From positions 1 to 64,000 of IMG/VR virus record IMGVR_UViG_3300037086_000474: DNA of 64,000 nucleotides; one strand, written 5' to 3'. Source of the stretch: a virus. Position 1 is the stretch's first letter, and every line of letters begins with the position of its first letter. Made by a program: the position numbers and the translations under genes. The notes beneath the pieces were generated by a model that did no database searches, was not told where the DNA came from, and was given only the letters and a program-made list of their open reading frames with translations. Positions 30,801 to 40,077 of this stretch are shown one piece after another.

Positions 30801-33264
30801 TGGTGGAACCGTTACGCTTGTTTCAGCTAAATTGATTTCCGGTTCTGGTTCAATAGACTATAATCAAACAGCTGGAACTGTGTATTGGGGATGGGTAGAG
30901 TATGATCATTCTTCTGGAAAAACAGTGTTTAGCGGAACAAAAACACTTCTGTTCCCAGCAGGAGACTTATATTTTGACAACACTGTTTATGGTGGGAGTG
31001 CTACAACAGTTCAACAAGCAATAAACAATCTCTTTCAACAAACCAGTTCAATGATTACTCCATATATTGTTGGAAAAGACGCTACTGATCCATATGCTCT
31101 CATTCACACAGCAATTGCTCAGGCAGTTGCTGATGGACACGGAATTGCAAATCCAGCCATAATTCTTGTAAAACCAGGAACATATACTGAAGATGTCGTT
31201 GAGTATCCTGGAATTAATGTTATATCATTGATGAATGATAAGGCATATCAAACAAAAGTAAATGGAACATTGACTTATAGTTGCACGACTGGAACGCTTG
31301 GAAACAATTTAGCTTCTTGGTTGGGAGTTGATGTTTCAAGTGGATCTCCAACCGTCGCATCACTAGTTTTTAGTGGAACCGCTCCTCAGAGATTAAATGT
31401 TTCAAATTGTGAAATTAATTCTGGCAGTGCAAATCCTGCACTTGAGATGAATAATTCAGGAACTGGATCGGTGTTGGTCAATAGCAATGTAAATTATAAT
31501 AACATATCAACAGGATTTGCAGCGAAGATTGATGCTGGAACATTCTCTCTATTTAAGACTCAAACGGTTGCCATGGGGAATGCTACCGCAGTTCAATTCA
31601 ACAATGCTGCTCAGCTTCAGGGAATGTTGAACTACTCTCAAGGAAATTTGGATTTCAATGGAACTTCTGGTGGTTTATTTGGACAACTTACAGTTGCAAA
31701 TGGAACGAATCCCGCAATTGATTTCAGTTGTGCCGCAAGCCAATTATTTCTTATGGATCCTATTCAAACTGGAAATGGTGCAATAAAGGGTGGAACTCAT
31801 CCAGAAAATGTATTTATTCATCCAAACGCAACCGATATTTACTACAACAACACAACATCAGGACTTTCCTCAGTTACGGTTCAAAATGCAATTGATGAAA
31901 TTGCAACTGAATTTGGAGTTGGACTTGACAATATCGTGTGGGTTGCTAAAAATGGAAATGATTCAGCAGTTGGAGTGTTGATTGGAACAATTTCAAATCC
32001 TTTCTTGACGGTTCAGGCCGCAATCACTTCTATTGTTGACGCAGCTTCTACGAAAGTTTATATCGTTATGGTAATGCCAGGTAGATATTTAGAAAATCTG
32101 ACATTTAAACCCTGGGTTAACGTTTGTGGTATTTCGAAAGAAGCCACGGTCATTGCTACTGGTTCTGGAACTCACTCAGGAACTTTCTCTTCTGGTGGAA
32201 GAATAGCTCTTAAAGACATTTCGTTCGGTGGTGCAACTCAATTAATGACCTTCACCCATCCTGCAAGTTCTCCGGGTGGTACTTCTATTACTATCGACAA
32301 TGCAAATATTGGCACACCATTATTCAACATGCTTGGAGGTGGGGTAGACTACGTTCAATTCAGAAATGATTTCTATTGTGCTGCAACGACAACCGTTCAT
32401 TCAGCAAATTTGACGGCATTTAACGGCATATTCTTGGGTGGACTGCGACAAGATGATACTGGCTGTGAACACGTTGATGGCTACGGTTCAGCAAGCACAA
32501 ATACAATAAAAGACTGCATGGGCGACACTCTAAATTGCGTTGGAAATGTGTGGGTTGAATTCTACAACAATTACAGTTGGTCAACACTAACTTCTAATGG
32601 AGCAACTTGTACGGTGAGTTATGATGCTCAATCAGCTCCAGATACTCCTGCAGGACTTATAAGTCTAAACGGTGGATTATTTCAGAGAACAGATAATGCA
32701 TTCGCAATTGGTTTCGATAAAACAATCAAAAACAAACTAGTTGCTGAAGAAGTTCAGGCTGCAATTGATGAACTCACAGATAAGATTGTGGCTTTTGATA
32801 TTCCTCAAGGAACTTCTTTCCCAGTATCTCCGGCACCAGCAGCTGGTGATCTATTTTATAGAACCGATTTAAATTTGACATTCCAGTATGATTCATCGAG
32901 AAGCAAATGGCTATCAATCACACAAATGTTCTTAGACTGGGGAAGCAACAGTGCTGATGGAAAATATTTGAACATCCATGGAGCTGCTGCAACTCAGACT
33001 GGTTACTTGATGCCTAGAAATGGAACGATCATAGCAGTCACTGCGAAGTGTGCTTCTGGAAATCAAAGCAAGGCATTTGAGATTAGAAAAAACAATGTCG
33101 GAGCCACCCCGCTTAAGTCTTTTTCTTTAAGCAGTGGAAGTTACAGCTCAATAAATGACAACATTGATTTCAGTACTACAGATTACATTCAAGCGTTCGC
33201 TGTATCTGGTGGAGAACCAGCTAGAGATGCCGTAGTGATGATTATTATAGGTTGGCGAGGTTAG
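27838..33264 (+). CDS. 1,808-residue tail fibre/tailspike-like protein with three beta-helix regions
   Basis: Order of parts: shared anchor domain (residues 1-75); HNHNSLYWTK near 138, the H-x-H fibre motif; seven repeats of about 74 residues (184-700) built on N-N-H-I-Y-Q-W-N-G-T-T-W-V-D-Q-G; three right-handed beta-helix (pectin-lyase-like) segments starting near residues 786 (YVVVAKDGSD), 1075 (YIVGKDATDP) and 1365 (IVWVAKNGND), each with a P-F-L-T-V-Q-A-A-I-T-like or related opening; and the shared C-terminal head (from about 1674, YDSSRSKWLS). Beta-helices of this type often bind or cleave polysaccharide, but no catalytic pair can be assigned. Confidence 0.85.
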   Translation: MATTYYLKNTSGSTVTVADIGVQLPNNQSIQIDHNAINGWLTNQLASALNAGTLVLSITDIGDVGGDFTGAEAIRALTITSYHDTDNPHETTISQTITADTSAPPITLQLLKDLTDAARDVDVSDPIAYPAGGLHNHNSLYWTKIQLGTDNHATVHIDWANITNAPSFGSPNWEPPVQVIINNQGPTAPSNPTTNEFWLNTTSNHIEQWNGTTWVDEGAPTNGERIIDGPGGGGDILIYNTTNNSWNPVAPEVTLGERGNTPPSNPTINENYLDTQNNHIYQWNGTTWVDQGTPTNGEKIIDDAIQPAQVLIYNSTTNTWDQAGPQIDIGERGNNPPSTPTNGEEYVDTDNGHVYIYNGTTWVDQGAPTNGDTIIDNTSQPAQVLIYNSTTHLWEPGGPAVVVESKSPTPPSNPTINEQYLNTTDNHIYQWDGTNWIDQGAPTNGETIVDGTTNPNTILTYNSSTDTWITSTPTDGIVNEKGDNPPSTPTLGETYLNNTNNHIYQWNGTTWVDQGGPTNGESIVDSSNRPNTILTYNSTTNTWITTTPDSTIEIQGGNPPASPVINETYLDNSNNHIYKWDGTNWIDQGAPTNNETIVDGSGKPEAVLVYNLIQNTWNPIVPEITIADKSPTPPLNPTPNEYYLNTTNNHLYEWNGTNWVDQGPPTNNETIIDGSGTQGTGNIETYNSTTNTWVLTNPTPDTAVIVNNDGDGQPAEYIFNSVSNSWVKLADINWGEHNALGGRSAEDSHPATAISYDNSVSHINATNVQVAIDQMVASVGVLVSNYVVVAKDGSDASIAGEVRGGFETPFLTVQAAITAIPTIGIGAASSGNRYAVWMAPGDYNENVVLNKAWVYIVADQNGGTELLSSTGNTLTLSSTVDSSTGVYGLKVISNSSNTTDNAIFVTGSNPIIISTDALAPSGARAIYFDGAHNQFVRGSTFVGPVRIDAGTIQFLESRVDGLTNVTNGNLRVIDGYFNNNGGDAIAQTGGTVTLVSAKLISGSGSIDYNQTAGTVYWGWVEYDHSSGKTVFSGTKTLLFPAGDLYFDNTVYGGSATTVQQAINNLFQQTSSMITPYIVGKDATDPYALIHTAIAQAVADGHGIANPAIILVKPGTYTEDVVEYPGINVISLMNDKAYQTKVNGTLTYSCTTGTLGNNLASWLGVDVSSGSPTVASLVFSGTAPQRLNVSNCEINSGSANPALEMNNSGTGSVLVNSNVNYNNISTGFAAKIDAGTFSLFKTQTVAMGNATAVQFNNAAQLQGMLNYSQGNLDFNGTSGGLFGQLTVANGTNPAIDFSCAASQLFLMDPIQTGNGAIKGGTHPENVFIHPNATDIYYNNTTSGLSSVTVQNAIDEIATEFGVGLDNIVWVAKNGNDSAVGVLIGTISNPFLTVQAAITSIVDAASTKVYIVMVMPGRYLENLTFKPWVNVCGISKEATVIATGSGTHSGTFSSGGRIALKDISFGGATQLMTFTHPASSPGGTSITIDNANIGTPLFNMLGGGVDYVQFRNDFYCAATTTVHSANLTAFNGIFLGGLRQDDTGCEHVDGYGSASTNTIKDCMGDTLNCVGNVWVEFYNNYSWSTLTSNGATCTVSYDAQSAPDTPAGLISLNGGLFQRTDNAFAIGFDKTIKNKLVAEEVQAAIDELTDKIVAFDIPQGTSFPVSPAPAAGDLFYRTDLNLTFQYDSSRSKWLSITQMFLDWGSNSADGKYLNIHGAAATQTGYLMPRNGTIIAVTAKCASGNQSKAFEIRKNNVGATPLKSFSLSSGSYSSINDNIDFSTTDYIQAFAVSGGEPARDAVVMIIIGWRG
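28389..29940 (+). repeat. seven ~74-residue coding repeats in the fibre
   Basis: Each unit runs N-P-P-S-x-P-T-x-x-E-x-Y-L-x-x-x-N-N-H-I-Y-x-W-N-G-T-x-W-x-D-Q-G-x-P-T-N, then a I-L-x-Y-N-S-x-T-x-T-W strand. Units differ in DNA and protein, so they are older than the repeats in the 2,555-residue fibre. Confidence 0.85.
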
Positions 33265-33316
33265 AAATTTTCAATTTTCATAACAATTGTGTTTCCTATC
33301 TACAGTTTTCACCCCA

Positions 33317-33345
33317 AGCCCCTCTCTTGAGGGGCTCTTCATCTC
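33317..33345 (+). terminator. terminator after the 1,808-residue fibre
   Basis: AGCCCCTC / GAGGGGCT perfect 8-base stem with a TCTT loop, followed by a T-rich but interrupted tract. Confidence 0.65.
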
Positions 33346-33357
33346 TATTTCTGCGAT

Positions 33358-33364
33358 AAGATAA
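33358..33364 (+). promoter_or_regulatory. candidate late promoter motif
   Basis: AAGATAA within GATAAGATAATAG, 35 bases before the ATG at 33400. Confidence 0.5.
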
Positions 33365-33399
33365 TAGTTCTTAGCCTAAATCTTGGGAGGTAACCTAAG

Positions 33400-33618
33400 A
33401 TGGACAAAAAGATTCGAGATTTATACAAACATAAACGATGGATCGAGATGCGAGATAAAGAGATTGCACATCACCCTATCTGCGCTCTCTGTGGGTCAAA
33501 AGCTACGTTGACAGCTGATCATATTAATCCTCCTGCAAATGAGGATGCGTTTTGGTCTTCACCAATTCAAACAATTTGTCGAAAATGCCATTCAAAGAAA
33601 CTGCAAAGCAGACGATAA
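33400..33618 (+). CDS. small HNH endonuclease
   Basis: 72 residues, close to the minimal HNH size. CALCGSKATLTADHINPP carries the first zinc cysteines and the catalytic D-H; TICRKCHSKK supplies the second C-x-x-C-H. SD GGGAGGT. It sits alone between two fibre transcription units with its own late-type motif and a terminator on each side. Could be a free-standing mobile endonuclease or a packaging-associated HNH; no terminase is adjacent. Confidence 0.85.
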   Translation: MDKKIRDLYKHKRWIEMRDKEIAHHPICALCGSKATLTADHINPPANEDAFWSSPIQTICRKCHSKKLQSRR

Positions 33619-33640
33619 CCCCTCATTTTCTCTATTATGG

Positions 33641-33664
33641 GCCCCTTTCTTGAGGGGCTTCTCT
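33641..33664 (+). terminator. terminator after the HNH gene
   Basis: GCCCCT / AGGGGC stem with a short loop, followed by TTCTCT. No clean T run, so efficiency is uncertain. Confidence 0.55.
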
Positions 33665-33681
33665 ATCTCTACCTCAAGGAT

Positions 33682-33688
33682 AAGATAA
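33682..33688 (+). promoter_or_regulatory. candidate late promoter motif
   Basis: AAGATAA within GGATAAGATAATC, 28 bases before the ATG at 33717. Confidence 0.5.
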
Positions 33689-33716
33689 TCTTAACCTGAT
33701 TTTAGGAGAAATACCG

Positions 33717-35663
33717 ATGCCAACAGTGTCACCAGGCGAGCTTAAGGGTGGTACGCCCACTGGAACTTCAACAACAGAACAAAATAGAGATCCAACAATT
33801 GCTGTAGTAAATGGCCTCACTATTCAACCTCTGAAAAATTGGGAACCGGATGGAGTTAATGTAATAACTCTGAACAGCACGCAAAAGCTGCAGGCAATTC
33901 AATCTATATTGCAAGCCATGGTTGCCAACAGAAATGAAGCGTCTAATTTCAGTTCACTGCCAACATCTTTGATGGGCGCTACCATAGCTTGGTCCGATGA
34001 AAATCCTGGTAATACTGAGATTTCTTACACCATCACTCTAGATGGTATTAAGGTCACGCAAAATTCTAATTCTATGTTGGCTTCTCCAGTTGCTACAATT
34101 GGAACATTTGCAATGACGGATGCACAGGCCGTAGCTAGGGCCTCAGAAATTTTAGTAATTAGTCTTGGAAAAAATAAAGATCTACAACACCTCATCTCTA
34201 ATATTATTCTTCCAACTTCTGGATCATTTGGAACAACTATTAGTTGGAATTCTTCTGATACTGCTCATATTGCCAATAATGGTATTGTCAACCAACCACC
34301 GCTCGGTAGTACTGCGGCCTCTGTTACTCTAACGGCCACCATTACTAAAAATGCTGCCAGTACGAGTAAGATTTTTTCCATCATAGTTAGACAATCATTT
34401 ATTGTTGCAAGTGATGCTGATGATGTTGCAACTGATAAGGCTGTCTTATCAGTTGGTCTTGGATCTAATCCTGATTTTACTCACGTTACAACGAACCTTA
34501 CATTGGCATCGTCTGGCTCACATGGCACTTCAATTTCTTGGGGTTCTTCCAACACAGGAACCATTTCTAACTCAGGAGTTATTGTGAGGCCATCTGGATC
34601 TGATGCCAACTTGACATTGACTGCAACGATCATGAAAAATGCAGCTAGTGATACTAAGGTGTTTAATGTGACGGTTTTGCAAGTCCCTGTCACGGGCGTA
34701 TATGCTGCTGGGTACTATCACGGGGATAGTGTTGATGCTCCTGCCTACTGGGTGAATGATTCGGCAGGTAAAGTAAATCTCGGTTTCGTACTGCCAACAA
34801 ATAATCGTGCACTTGCGATAACGATGCATGAATCAACTCCATTATCTGCGGGATGGTACAATGATTCCTCTTACCAACAGGCTTGCTACTGGGTGAGTAC
34901 CACTCCAGTTGCACTAAGCTCTTCTAATGCCTTAGGCTCTCAAGCCAATGCCATTGCAGTTGATGGTTCTGATATATACATAGCAGGATCCTACAATCCA
35001 ACTGGCAGCAATTATGCTTGTTATTGGAAAAACGGAATTTTTACAGGTGACTATTCAGCTCCTGGAGACGGAGAACTTCTTGGAATAGCAGTGTCGGGAT
35101 CAGACGTAGTTGTTGGTGGATATTTCTTTGTTGATCCCGTGCACTATCCATTCATCTGGATAAATAGCACACCGTTGCAGTATATGGTTGATGATGGAAT
35201 CGTTAGTGGAGTCGCAATATCAGGATCTACTATGTACGCTTCAGGATACAAAGTAGTGAGTGGAGTTCGGCACCCTTGCTATTGGAGCGGACCGCTTAGT
35301 GCTACTGGCATTGGTGATCTGACACGAGTTGACTTGAGTGAAATTGGTACAAGCGGTGGAGAGGCGACAGGCGTGACAGCGTCTGGATCCGATGTGTACG
35401 TTTCGGGATACATCAACTCTGGTACGGGTTTTACGTTTGCGTGCTATTGGAAGAATGGCGTAAGAAAAACTGCTGATGGAACAGCAAGAGCAGATTCTAT
35501 AGCAGTTTCTGGATCGGACGTTTATATTTCGGGATGGAAAAATGATGGCACTACTCAGCTTGCATGCTATTGGAAAAATCCGACTGGTCCTGGCGCGCCG
35601 TCAGGATGCCGAAAAGATCTCAGCATCTATCCTTCTGAGGCTCACTCTATTATAGTTGGATAA
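33717..35663 (+). CDS. fibre protein: two Ig-like repeats and a predicted seven-bladed beta-propeller
   Basis: 648 residues, SD AGGAGA. The N-terminus (LKGGTPTGTST; LTIQPLKNWE) is shared with the next gene. Two bacterial Ig-like repeats (about 155-322) carry S-G-S-H-G-T-S-I-S-W-G-S-S-N-type strands, resembling the atrophied Big_2 family. From 325 on, seven units of the form D-V-Y-V-S-G-Y...A-C-Y-W-K-N-G can be counted, fitting one closed seven-bladed propeller. Probably a virion-surface adhesin. Confidence 0.78.
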   Translation: MPTVSPGELKGGTPTGTSTTEQNRDPTIAVVNGLTIQPLKNWEPDGVNVITLNSTQKLQAIQSILQAMVANRNEASNFSSLPTSLMGATIAWSDENPGNTEISYTITLDGIKVTQNSNSMLASPVATIGTFAMTDAQAVARASEILVISLGKNKDLQHLISNIILPTSGSFGTTISWNSSDTAHIANNGIVNQPPLGSTAASVTLTATITKNAASTSKIFSIIVRQSFIVASDADDVATDKAVLSVGLGSNPDFTHVTTNLTLASSGSHGTSISWGSSNTGTISNSGVIVRPSGSDANLTLTATIMKNAASDTKVFNVTVLQVPVTGVYAAGYYHGDSVDAPAYWVNDSAGKVNLGFVLPTNNRALAITMHESTPLSAGWYNDSSYQQACYWVSTTPVALSSSNALGSQANAIAVDGSDIYIAGSYNPTGSNYACYWKNGIFTGDYSAPGDGELLGIAVSGSDVVVGGYFFVDPVHYPFIWINSTPLQYMVDDGIVSGVAISGSTMYASGYKVVSGVRHPCYWSGPLSATGIGDLTRVDLSEIGTSGGEATGVTASGSDVYVSGYINSGTGFTFACYWKNGVRKTADGTARADSIAVSGSDVYISGWKNDGTTQLACYWKNPTGPGAPSGCRKDLSIYPSEAHSIIVG

Positions 35664-35718
35664 AATATTAACTTAGTCTCTCGAAAGAGTAATTTTCCAT
35701 CTATTCAGTCAAATAATA

Positions 35719-35725
35719 AAGATAA
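35719..35725 (+). promoter_or_regulatory. candidate late promoter motif
   Basis: AAGATAA, 34 bases before the ATG at 35760. The preceding intergenic stretch has only a weak CTCT-CGAA-AGAG hairpin near 35680. Confidence 0.5.
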
Positions 35726-35759
35726 ATTAAACTCTCATATTTTTATAGGAGAAATAAAC

Positions 35760-38700
35760 ATGGCACAACTCAAAGGTGGAGACCCAACACTTTTTTGGAA
35801 ACGTGGTTTTAATATTCAACCACTGAAAGATTTTGTATATACAGATGCTCAAAAACTAGCAGCGATTCAATCGATAATTAATGCAACCTTGCGAGGCGTT
35901 AGCAACATTCCAGATGCTAATCAATTGCCTACGACTTTAATGGATGTTACTATCGATTGGTCTATCGGTACACAAGCTGATGACATTTACCAATTGACTA
36001 TTGATGGGCTCACTCTGGTTCAGGATGCAAATGAGGCTCCAGTTTCGGCCGCCCCAACAACTGGAATGACTGATCAACAAATGGCCACATTTGCAGCCCA
36101 AGCCCTAATAGTTGGACTTGGAACAAATACTGATCTGCAACATGTTCAGACAAATCTTACACTTCCGGTAACAGGACTTTATTCAACAACGGTGGGTTGG
36201 AGTTCTTCTAGTACAGGAACAGTTTCTAATTCAGGAGTTGTCTCAAGACCATCCGGATCTGATGCAAGTATCGTATTCACCGCAACTGTCACTAAAAATG
36301 CCGCAAATGTTACAAAAACATTCAACGCAACAGTATCACACTCAACCAACACTGATGCGGCCGATGTTGCAACCGACAAGGCAGCTCTATCAGTTGGTCT
36401 TGGATCGAATTCTGATCTTAATAACGTTGTAAGCAATCTTACATTGGTATTGTCTGGTTCACATGGCACTTCAATTTCTTGGGGCTCTTCTAACACAGGA
36501 GCTATTTCTAACTCAGGAGTTGTTGTAAAGCCTTCTGGATCTAATGCGAGTGTGACTTTGACCGCAACAATTTCTAAGGGTGCAGCTTCAGACACGAAAG
36601 AATTTAACGCAATAGTATTGCAAAATGCTGACACATCTAATGTAGCTACAGACAAGGCAGCTCTATCAGTTGGTCTCGGATCTAATCCTGATCTTGAGGA
36701 TGTCACAACAAATCTTACACTCTCAACAAGTGGCTCGAATGGCACTTCAATTTCTTGGCAGTCTTCTAGCACGGGAGTTGTTTCTAACTCTGGAGTTGTC
36801 TCAAGGCCTTCTGAATCGAACGCGAGTGTAACACTCACTGCAACAATTTCTAAGGGTGCAGCATCAGACACGAAAGAATTCAATTTGACTGTATTATTTT
36901 TAGTTGATACTTCGGCTGCTGATGTTGCAACGGACAAAGCAGCTCTATCGATTGGTCTTGGATTAAACAGTGGCTTAAGCAATGTGGTGGGTCATCTTAT
37001 ATTCGCCACATCTGGATCGAATGGCACCACTATTTCTTGGGAAACAAACAATGTTGCAGTAACTAGTGAAGGAAATATTGTTCGACCACCAGCATCTGGC
37101 AGTGATGCTTCAGTGGCTATAACTGCTACAATATCTAAGGGTCGCTACTCAGATACAAAACAGTTCAATGTCACTGTAAAGAAATTGGTTGCCGTTGGAG
37201 CAGCATTCCAGCCTCTCAATGTGAACGGTGGTAATATTTTGGGAGGAACAAGAGAAAATGCTAGCATTTACTCTCTGAGTGTTTTTGGCACTAAGCTTGT
37301 TGTTGGAACAGATCAGGGAAGAATATCATCATATGATAGTTCAAACTCAACTTGGACTTATTATGATGCTTCAAGCGGACTCAGAGACAATCAAACAATG
37401 TTTGGGGCAGGTATTTTGAGTTGTGTTTATGGATCAACGATAGTGTTTAATGATGCATACAGCAATATTGCTTCTTGGGATGGAACTGCGTGGAAAAAAC
37501 CTGATGGGAGTGGAACTGGAACTGGCATATATGCTAAACTTTCCGATTATGTTTATCCTTCGGGTAGCGGCATGGCGACGACTCCCGTAGTTTACAATGG
37601 CAGTATTGTATTTGCTAGTTCTGCTTATGTTGCTTCTTGGGATGGATCGGCTTGGAAAAAATATAATGGAAATGGAACAGGAACCGGACCATATAGTATG
37701 GGGACAGTTGTTGGAAATCAGATAATTCAAGCTATGACAGTATGGAACGGTTTCCTTATTGTCGCAGGAGGACTTGGTCGAATTGGCTCATTTGATGGAA
37801 CAAATTGGAAGAATTATGATGGTACCGGTACGGGAACGGGTCCATATTCAAATGGGTCTTGGTTCCCTCAAAATACTGGGGATGCTATTTATGCAGTATT
37901 TTCGTATGGAAGTCAATTACTAGTTGGTGGACCCAATGATAGTGTTTCTTCTTGGGACGGATCGGCTTGGAAATATTATGATGGAACTGGGACAGGGTCT
38001 GGAATTTATCATCAAAGTATCTTCGCAGATAGAACCTCAATTACAAAAATTGTTCAACTTGGGAGCGTTTTGATGTTCTTCGGCTACAACAATATCGCTT
38101 CTTATGATGGATCTGCTTGGAAGCTTTCAGATGGAACAGGAGGAGGAACAGGTCCTCACGCTGATGCGGCTACTGGCAGTGATCACATTCTCGCGTATCC
38201 AAAAGCAGTATTTTTCAATTCGACTATTGTATATGGTGGTAACGCGGGGAGAGTCAATTCTTGGGACGGAACCAAGTTTGGAGATCAATCGGGTGCAACA
38301 GGACTCTATAAAGCCATGTCTGCCGACTTTGGAACTAAGCAATACCCAACATATTCAATTGAATTGCTCGGTGATAAATTGCTAGTTGGATCCGGTGCGG
38401 GTGCATTGTCTTATTATGATTTCACAGGATCAGTATGGCATCCATATACGGAAACAAGTAATCCATTGACCGACAATTCAGATTCTAATAAAACCCAGGA
38501 AGAAATTGGCTTGATGCTAAAGTATCAATCAGGTTCGGTCATTTTATCCCCAGGAATGCACGGAAGTAGCGTAATATGTTCTTATGACGGAATCAATTGG
38601 AAGACGGCTGATGGCAGTGGAACAGGAACTGGTCCATATTATACCTCGCCTATGTTTCCATATTCTACAATAGGTCTCTATGGAAATTATATAATAACTG

Positions 38701-39410
38701 GAGATATGATTGGAAACATAGAATCTTGGGATTTAATTGCCTCAGATTGGAAACACTCTGATGGATCAGGAAGTGGAAATGGTCCCTATGCTAGCTATTT
38801 CATGAATCCCATTGTACAGTCAATGATAACATCGATCGTCAAATACGGTGATAATTTGGTTGTGGCCGATATGGGCGGAAACATTACTTCTTGGGATGGA
38901 ACTAATTGGAAAAAATATGATGGAGCTGGTACAGGAACAGGACCATATCGTGCTGCGACCGGAGAGGCTCAACTAGTTGTATATGATGGAATGTTGGTCG
39001 CAGGTGGAAATCTTTTGTCTTCGTATGATGGCTCTAACTGGAAAAACTATGATGGAACTGGTGCGGGAACAGGAATATATTCTATGGGCGCACCGTGGAA
39101 TAGCGAGGTCATCACAGTACTTCTTGTCGAGGGTAATACTCTAGTAGTTGTAACTGAGTCTGGAAAAGTTGCTTCATACGATGGTTCTAACTGGAAAAAC
39201 TATGACGGAACTGGGACAGGCACGGGTCCTTATAATGATGGAACAATGATTGGAGTCTCCGACAATTTGCCGGGAGAGCAACTAGTTCAAGATGCTTATG
39301 CGGTTGATGGTGGTTTCTACATTGTTGGAGGTCGAGAGAGACTCGCGTCTTATAAAGTGTCCAACAAGACATGGTACAATTACGACGGAACGACAACAAA
39401 TCAATCATAA
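35760..39410 (+). CDS. 1,216-residue fibre protein: four Ig-like repeats and 14 propeller-like units
   Basis: SD AGGAGA. N-terminus LKGGDPTLFW plus NIQPLKDFVY as in the upstream paralogue. Four Ig-like repeats (about 124-475), the middle two nearly identical over TLTATISKGAASDTKEFN. The C-terminal ~700 residues contain 14 units of the form A-S-W-D-G-S-A-W-K-K-Y-D-G-T-G-T-G-T-G-P-Y; 14 is twice seven, suggesting two propellers in tandem. No enzyme motif seen. Likely receptor binding. Confidence 0.8.
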   Translation: MAQLKGGDPTLFWKRGFNIQPLKDFVYTDAQKLAAIQSIINATLRGVSNIPDANQLPTTLMDVTIDWSIGTQADDIYQLTIDGLTLVQDANEAPVSAAPTTGMTDQQMATFAAQALIVGLGTNTDLQHVQTNLTLPVTGLYSTTVGWSSSSTGTVSNSGVVSRPSGSDASIVFTATVTKNAANVTKTFNATVSHSTNTDAADVATDKAALSVGLGSNSDLNNVVSNLTLVLSGSHGTSISWGSSNTGAISNSGVVVKPSGSNASVTLTATISKGAASDTKEFNAIVLQNADTSNVATDKAALSVGLGSNPDLEDVTTNLTLSTSGSNGTSISWQSSSTGVVSNSGVVSRPSESNASVTLTATISKGAASDTKEFNLTVLFLVDTSAADVATDKAALSIGLGLNSGLSNVVGHLIFATSGSNGTTISWETNNVAVTSEGNIVRPPASGSDASVAITATISKGRYSDTKQFNVTVKKLVAVGAAFQPLNVNGGNILGGTRENASIYSLSVFGTKLVVGTDQGRISSYDSSNSTWTYYDASSGLRDNQTMFGAGILSCVYGSTIVFNDAYSNIASWDGTAWKKPDGSGTGTGIYAKLSDYVYPSGSGMATTPVVYNGSIVFASSAYVASWDGSAWKKYNGNGTGTGPYSMGTVVGNQIIQAMTVWNGFLIVAGGLGRIGSFDGTNWKNYDGTGTGTGPYSNGSWFPQNTGDAIYAVFSYGSQLLVGGPNDSVSSWDGSAWKYYDGTGTGSGIYHQSIFADRTSITKIVQLGSVLMFFGYNNIASYDGSAWKLSDGTGGGTGPHADAATGSDHILAYPKAVFFNSTIVYGGNAGRVNSWDGTKFGDQSGATGLYKAMSADFGTKQYPTYSIELLGDKLLVGSGAGALSYYDFTGSVWHPYTETSNPLTDNSDSNKTQEEIGLMLKYQSGSVILSPGMHGSSVICSYDGINWKTADGSGTGTGPYYTSPMFPYSTIGLYGNYIITGDMIGNIESWDLIASDWKHSDGSGSGNGPYASYFMNPIVQSMITSIVKYGDNLVVADMGGNITSWDGTNWKKYDGAGTGTGPYRAATGEAQLVVYDGMLVAGGNLLSSYDGSNWKNYDGTGAGTGIYSMGAPWNSEVITVLLVEGNTLVVVTESGKVASYDGSNWKNYDGTGTGTGPYNDGTMIGVSDNLPGEQLVQDAYAVDGGFYIVGGRERLASYKVSNKTWYNYDGTTTNQS

Positions 39411-39415
39411 AAATC

Positions 39416-39438
39416 AGCCCCTCGAAAGAGGGGCTTTT
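39416..39438 (+). terminator. terminator after the double-propeller fibre
   Basis: Perfect AGCCCCTC / GAGGGGCT stem with a GAAA loop and a TTTT tail. Lies 4 bases upstream of the next promoter octamer. Confidence 0.85.
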
Positions 39439-39441
39439 CTA

Positions 39442-39471
39442 TTTTAGAGATCCACTCCATCAGCATATAAT
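39442..39471 (+). promoter_or_regulatory. promoter, TTTTAGAG-N16-TATAAT class, leaderless
   Basis: TTTTAGAG 39442-39449, 16 bases, TATAAT 39466-39471, 6 bases, ATG 39478. No SD is present. Confidence 0.78.
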
Positions 39472-39477
39472 CATTTT

Positions 39478-40077
39478 ATGAACATACAAGTGTTCGGAGA
39501 AGAGACACTCATAGACCATCTTTGTGCTCTGGGCAACCACTACTCTCACTGCATCTCTATCAGGGATCCCCAGCTGAAGATGCCCCAGATCATCAAAGAA
39601 AGTTTTCAGGCTATTCTCGAGCTCAAATTTGCAGACATCCCATATGAAATAGAAGGAGTAAGAGCTCCTGAGAAGAGAGACATTAGGGGTGTCATAGAGT
39701 TTTTCAATCAAACTAAAGACAGTGCAACTGGATACACCATTCATTGCCATGCTGGTATTTCTCGTTCTACTGCAGTAGCTCTTGGAATAGCTTATCTCAT
39801 CACTGGAGATGAGAGGGCTGCTGCAGATATGTTTCGGGCTGCTGTTGGAAAAAAGAGCATTAGTCCCAATATAAGGATCGTTCAATTTTTTGATGAGCTT
39901 CTTGGAAGCAATCTGAAATCCATTGCTCATGAGTTTCATAGAGCCACCGATGATGCAATGAAGAAAGAGCTGCTTGATCTCTTCGAACCAAAAGGGCTCT
40001 TGGCTAAGGCCGATAGTGTGCGGTCAAAGCATATTTATTCTGGTTTAGACAAGAAAGGAGCTCAAAGTGAGCTATAA
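39478..40077 (+). CDS. dual-specificity protein phosphatase-like protein
   Basis: 199 residues. IHCHAGISRSTAVALGIAY contains the P-loop H-C-x-x-G-x-S-R-S: His89, Cys90 (nucleophile), Arg96 and Ser97. Upstream IRDPQLKMPQI and a segment at 60-80 may supply the general acid. Cytoplasmic by lack of any signal. Leaderless start. The stop overlaps the STAS gene, suggesting that the two products act together; phosphatase on the STAS serine is a testable idea, not shown. Confidence 0.85.
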   Translation: MNIQVFGEETLIDHLCALGNHYSHCISIRDPQLKMPQIIKESFQAILELKFADIPYEIEGVRAPEKRDIRGVIEFFNQTKDSATGYTIHCHAGISRSTAVALGIAYLITGDERAAADMFRAAVGKKSISPNIRIVQFFDELLGSNLKSIAHEFHRATDDAMKKELLDLFEPKGLLAKADSVRSKHIYSGLDKKGAQSEL

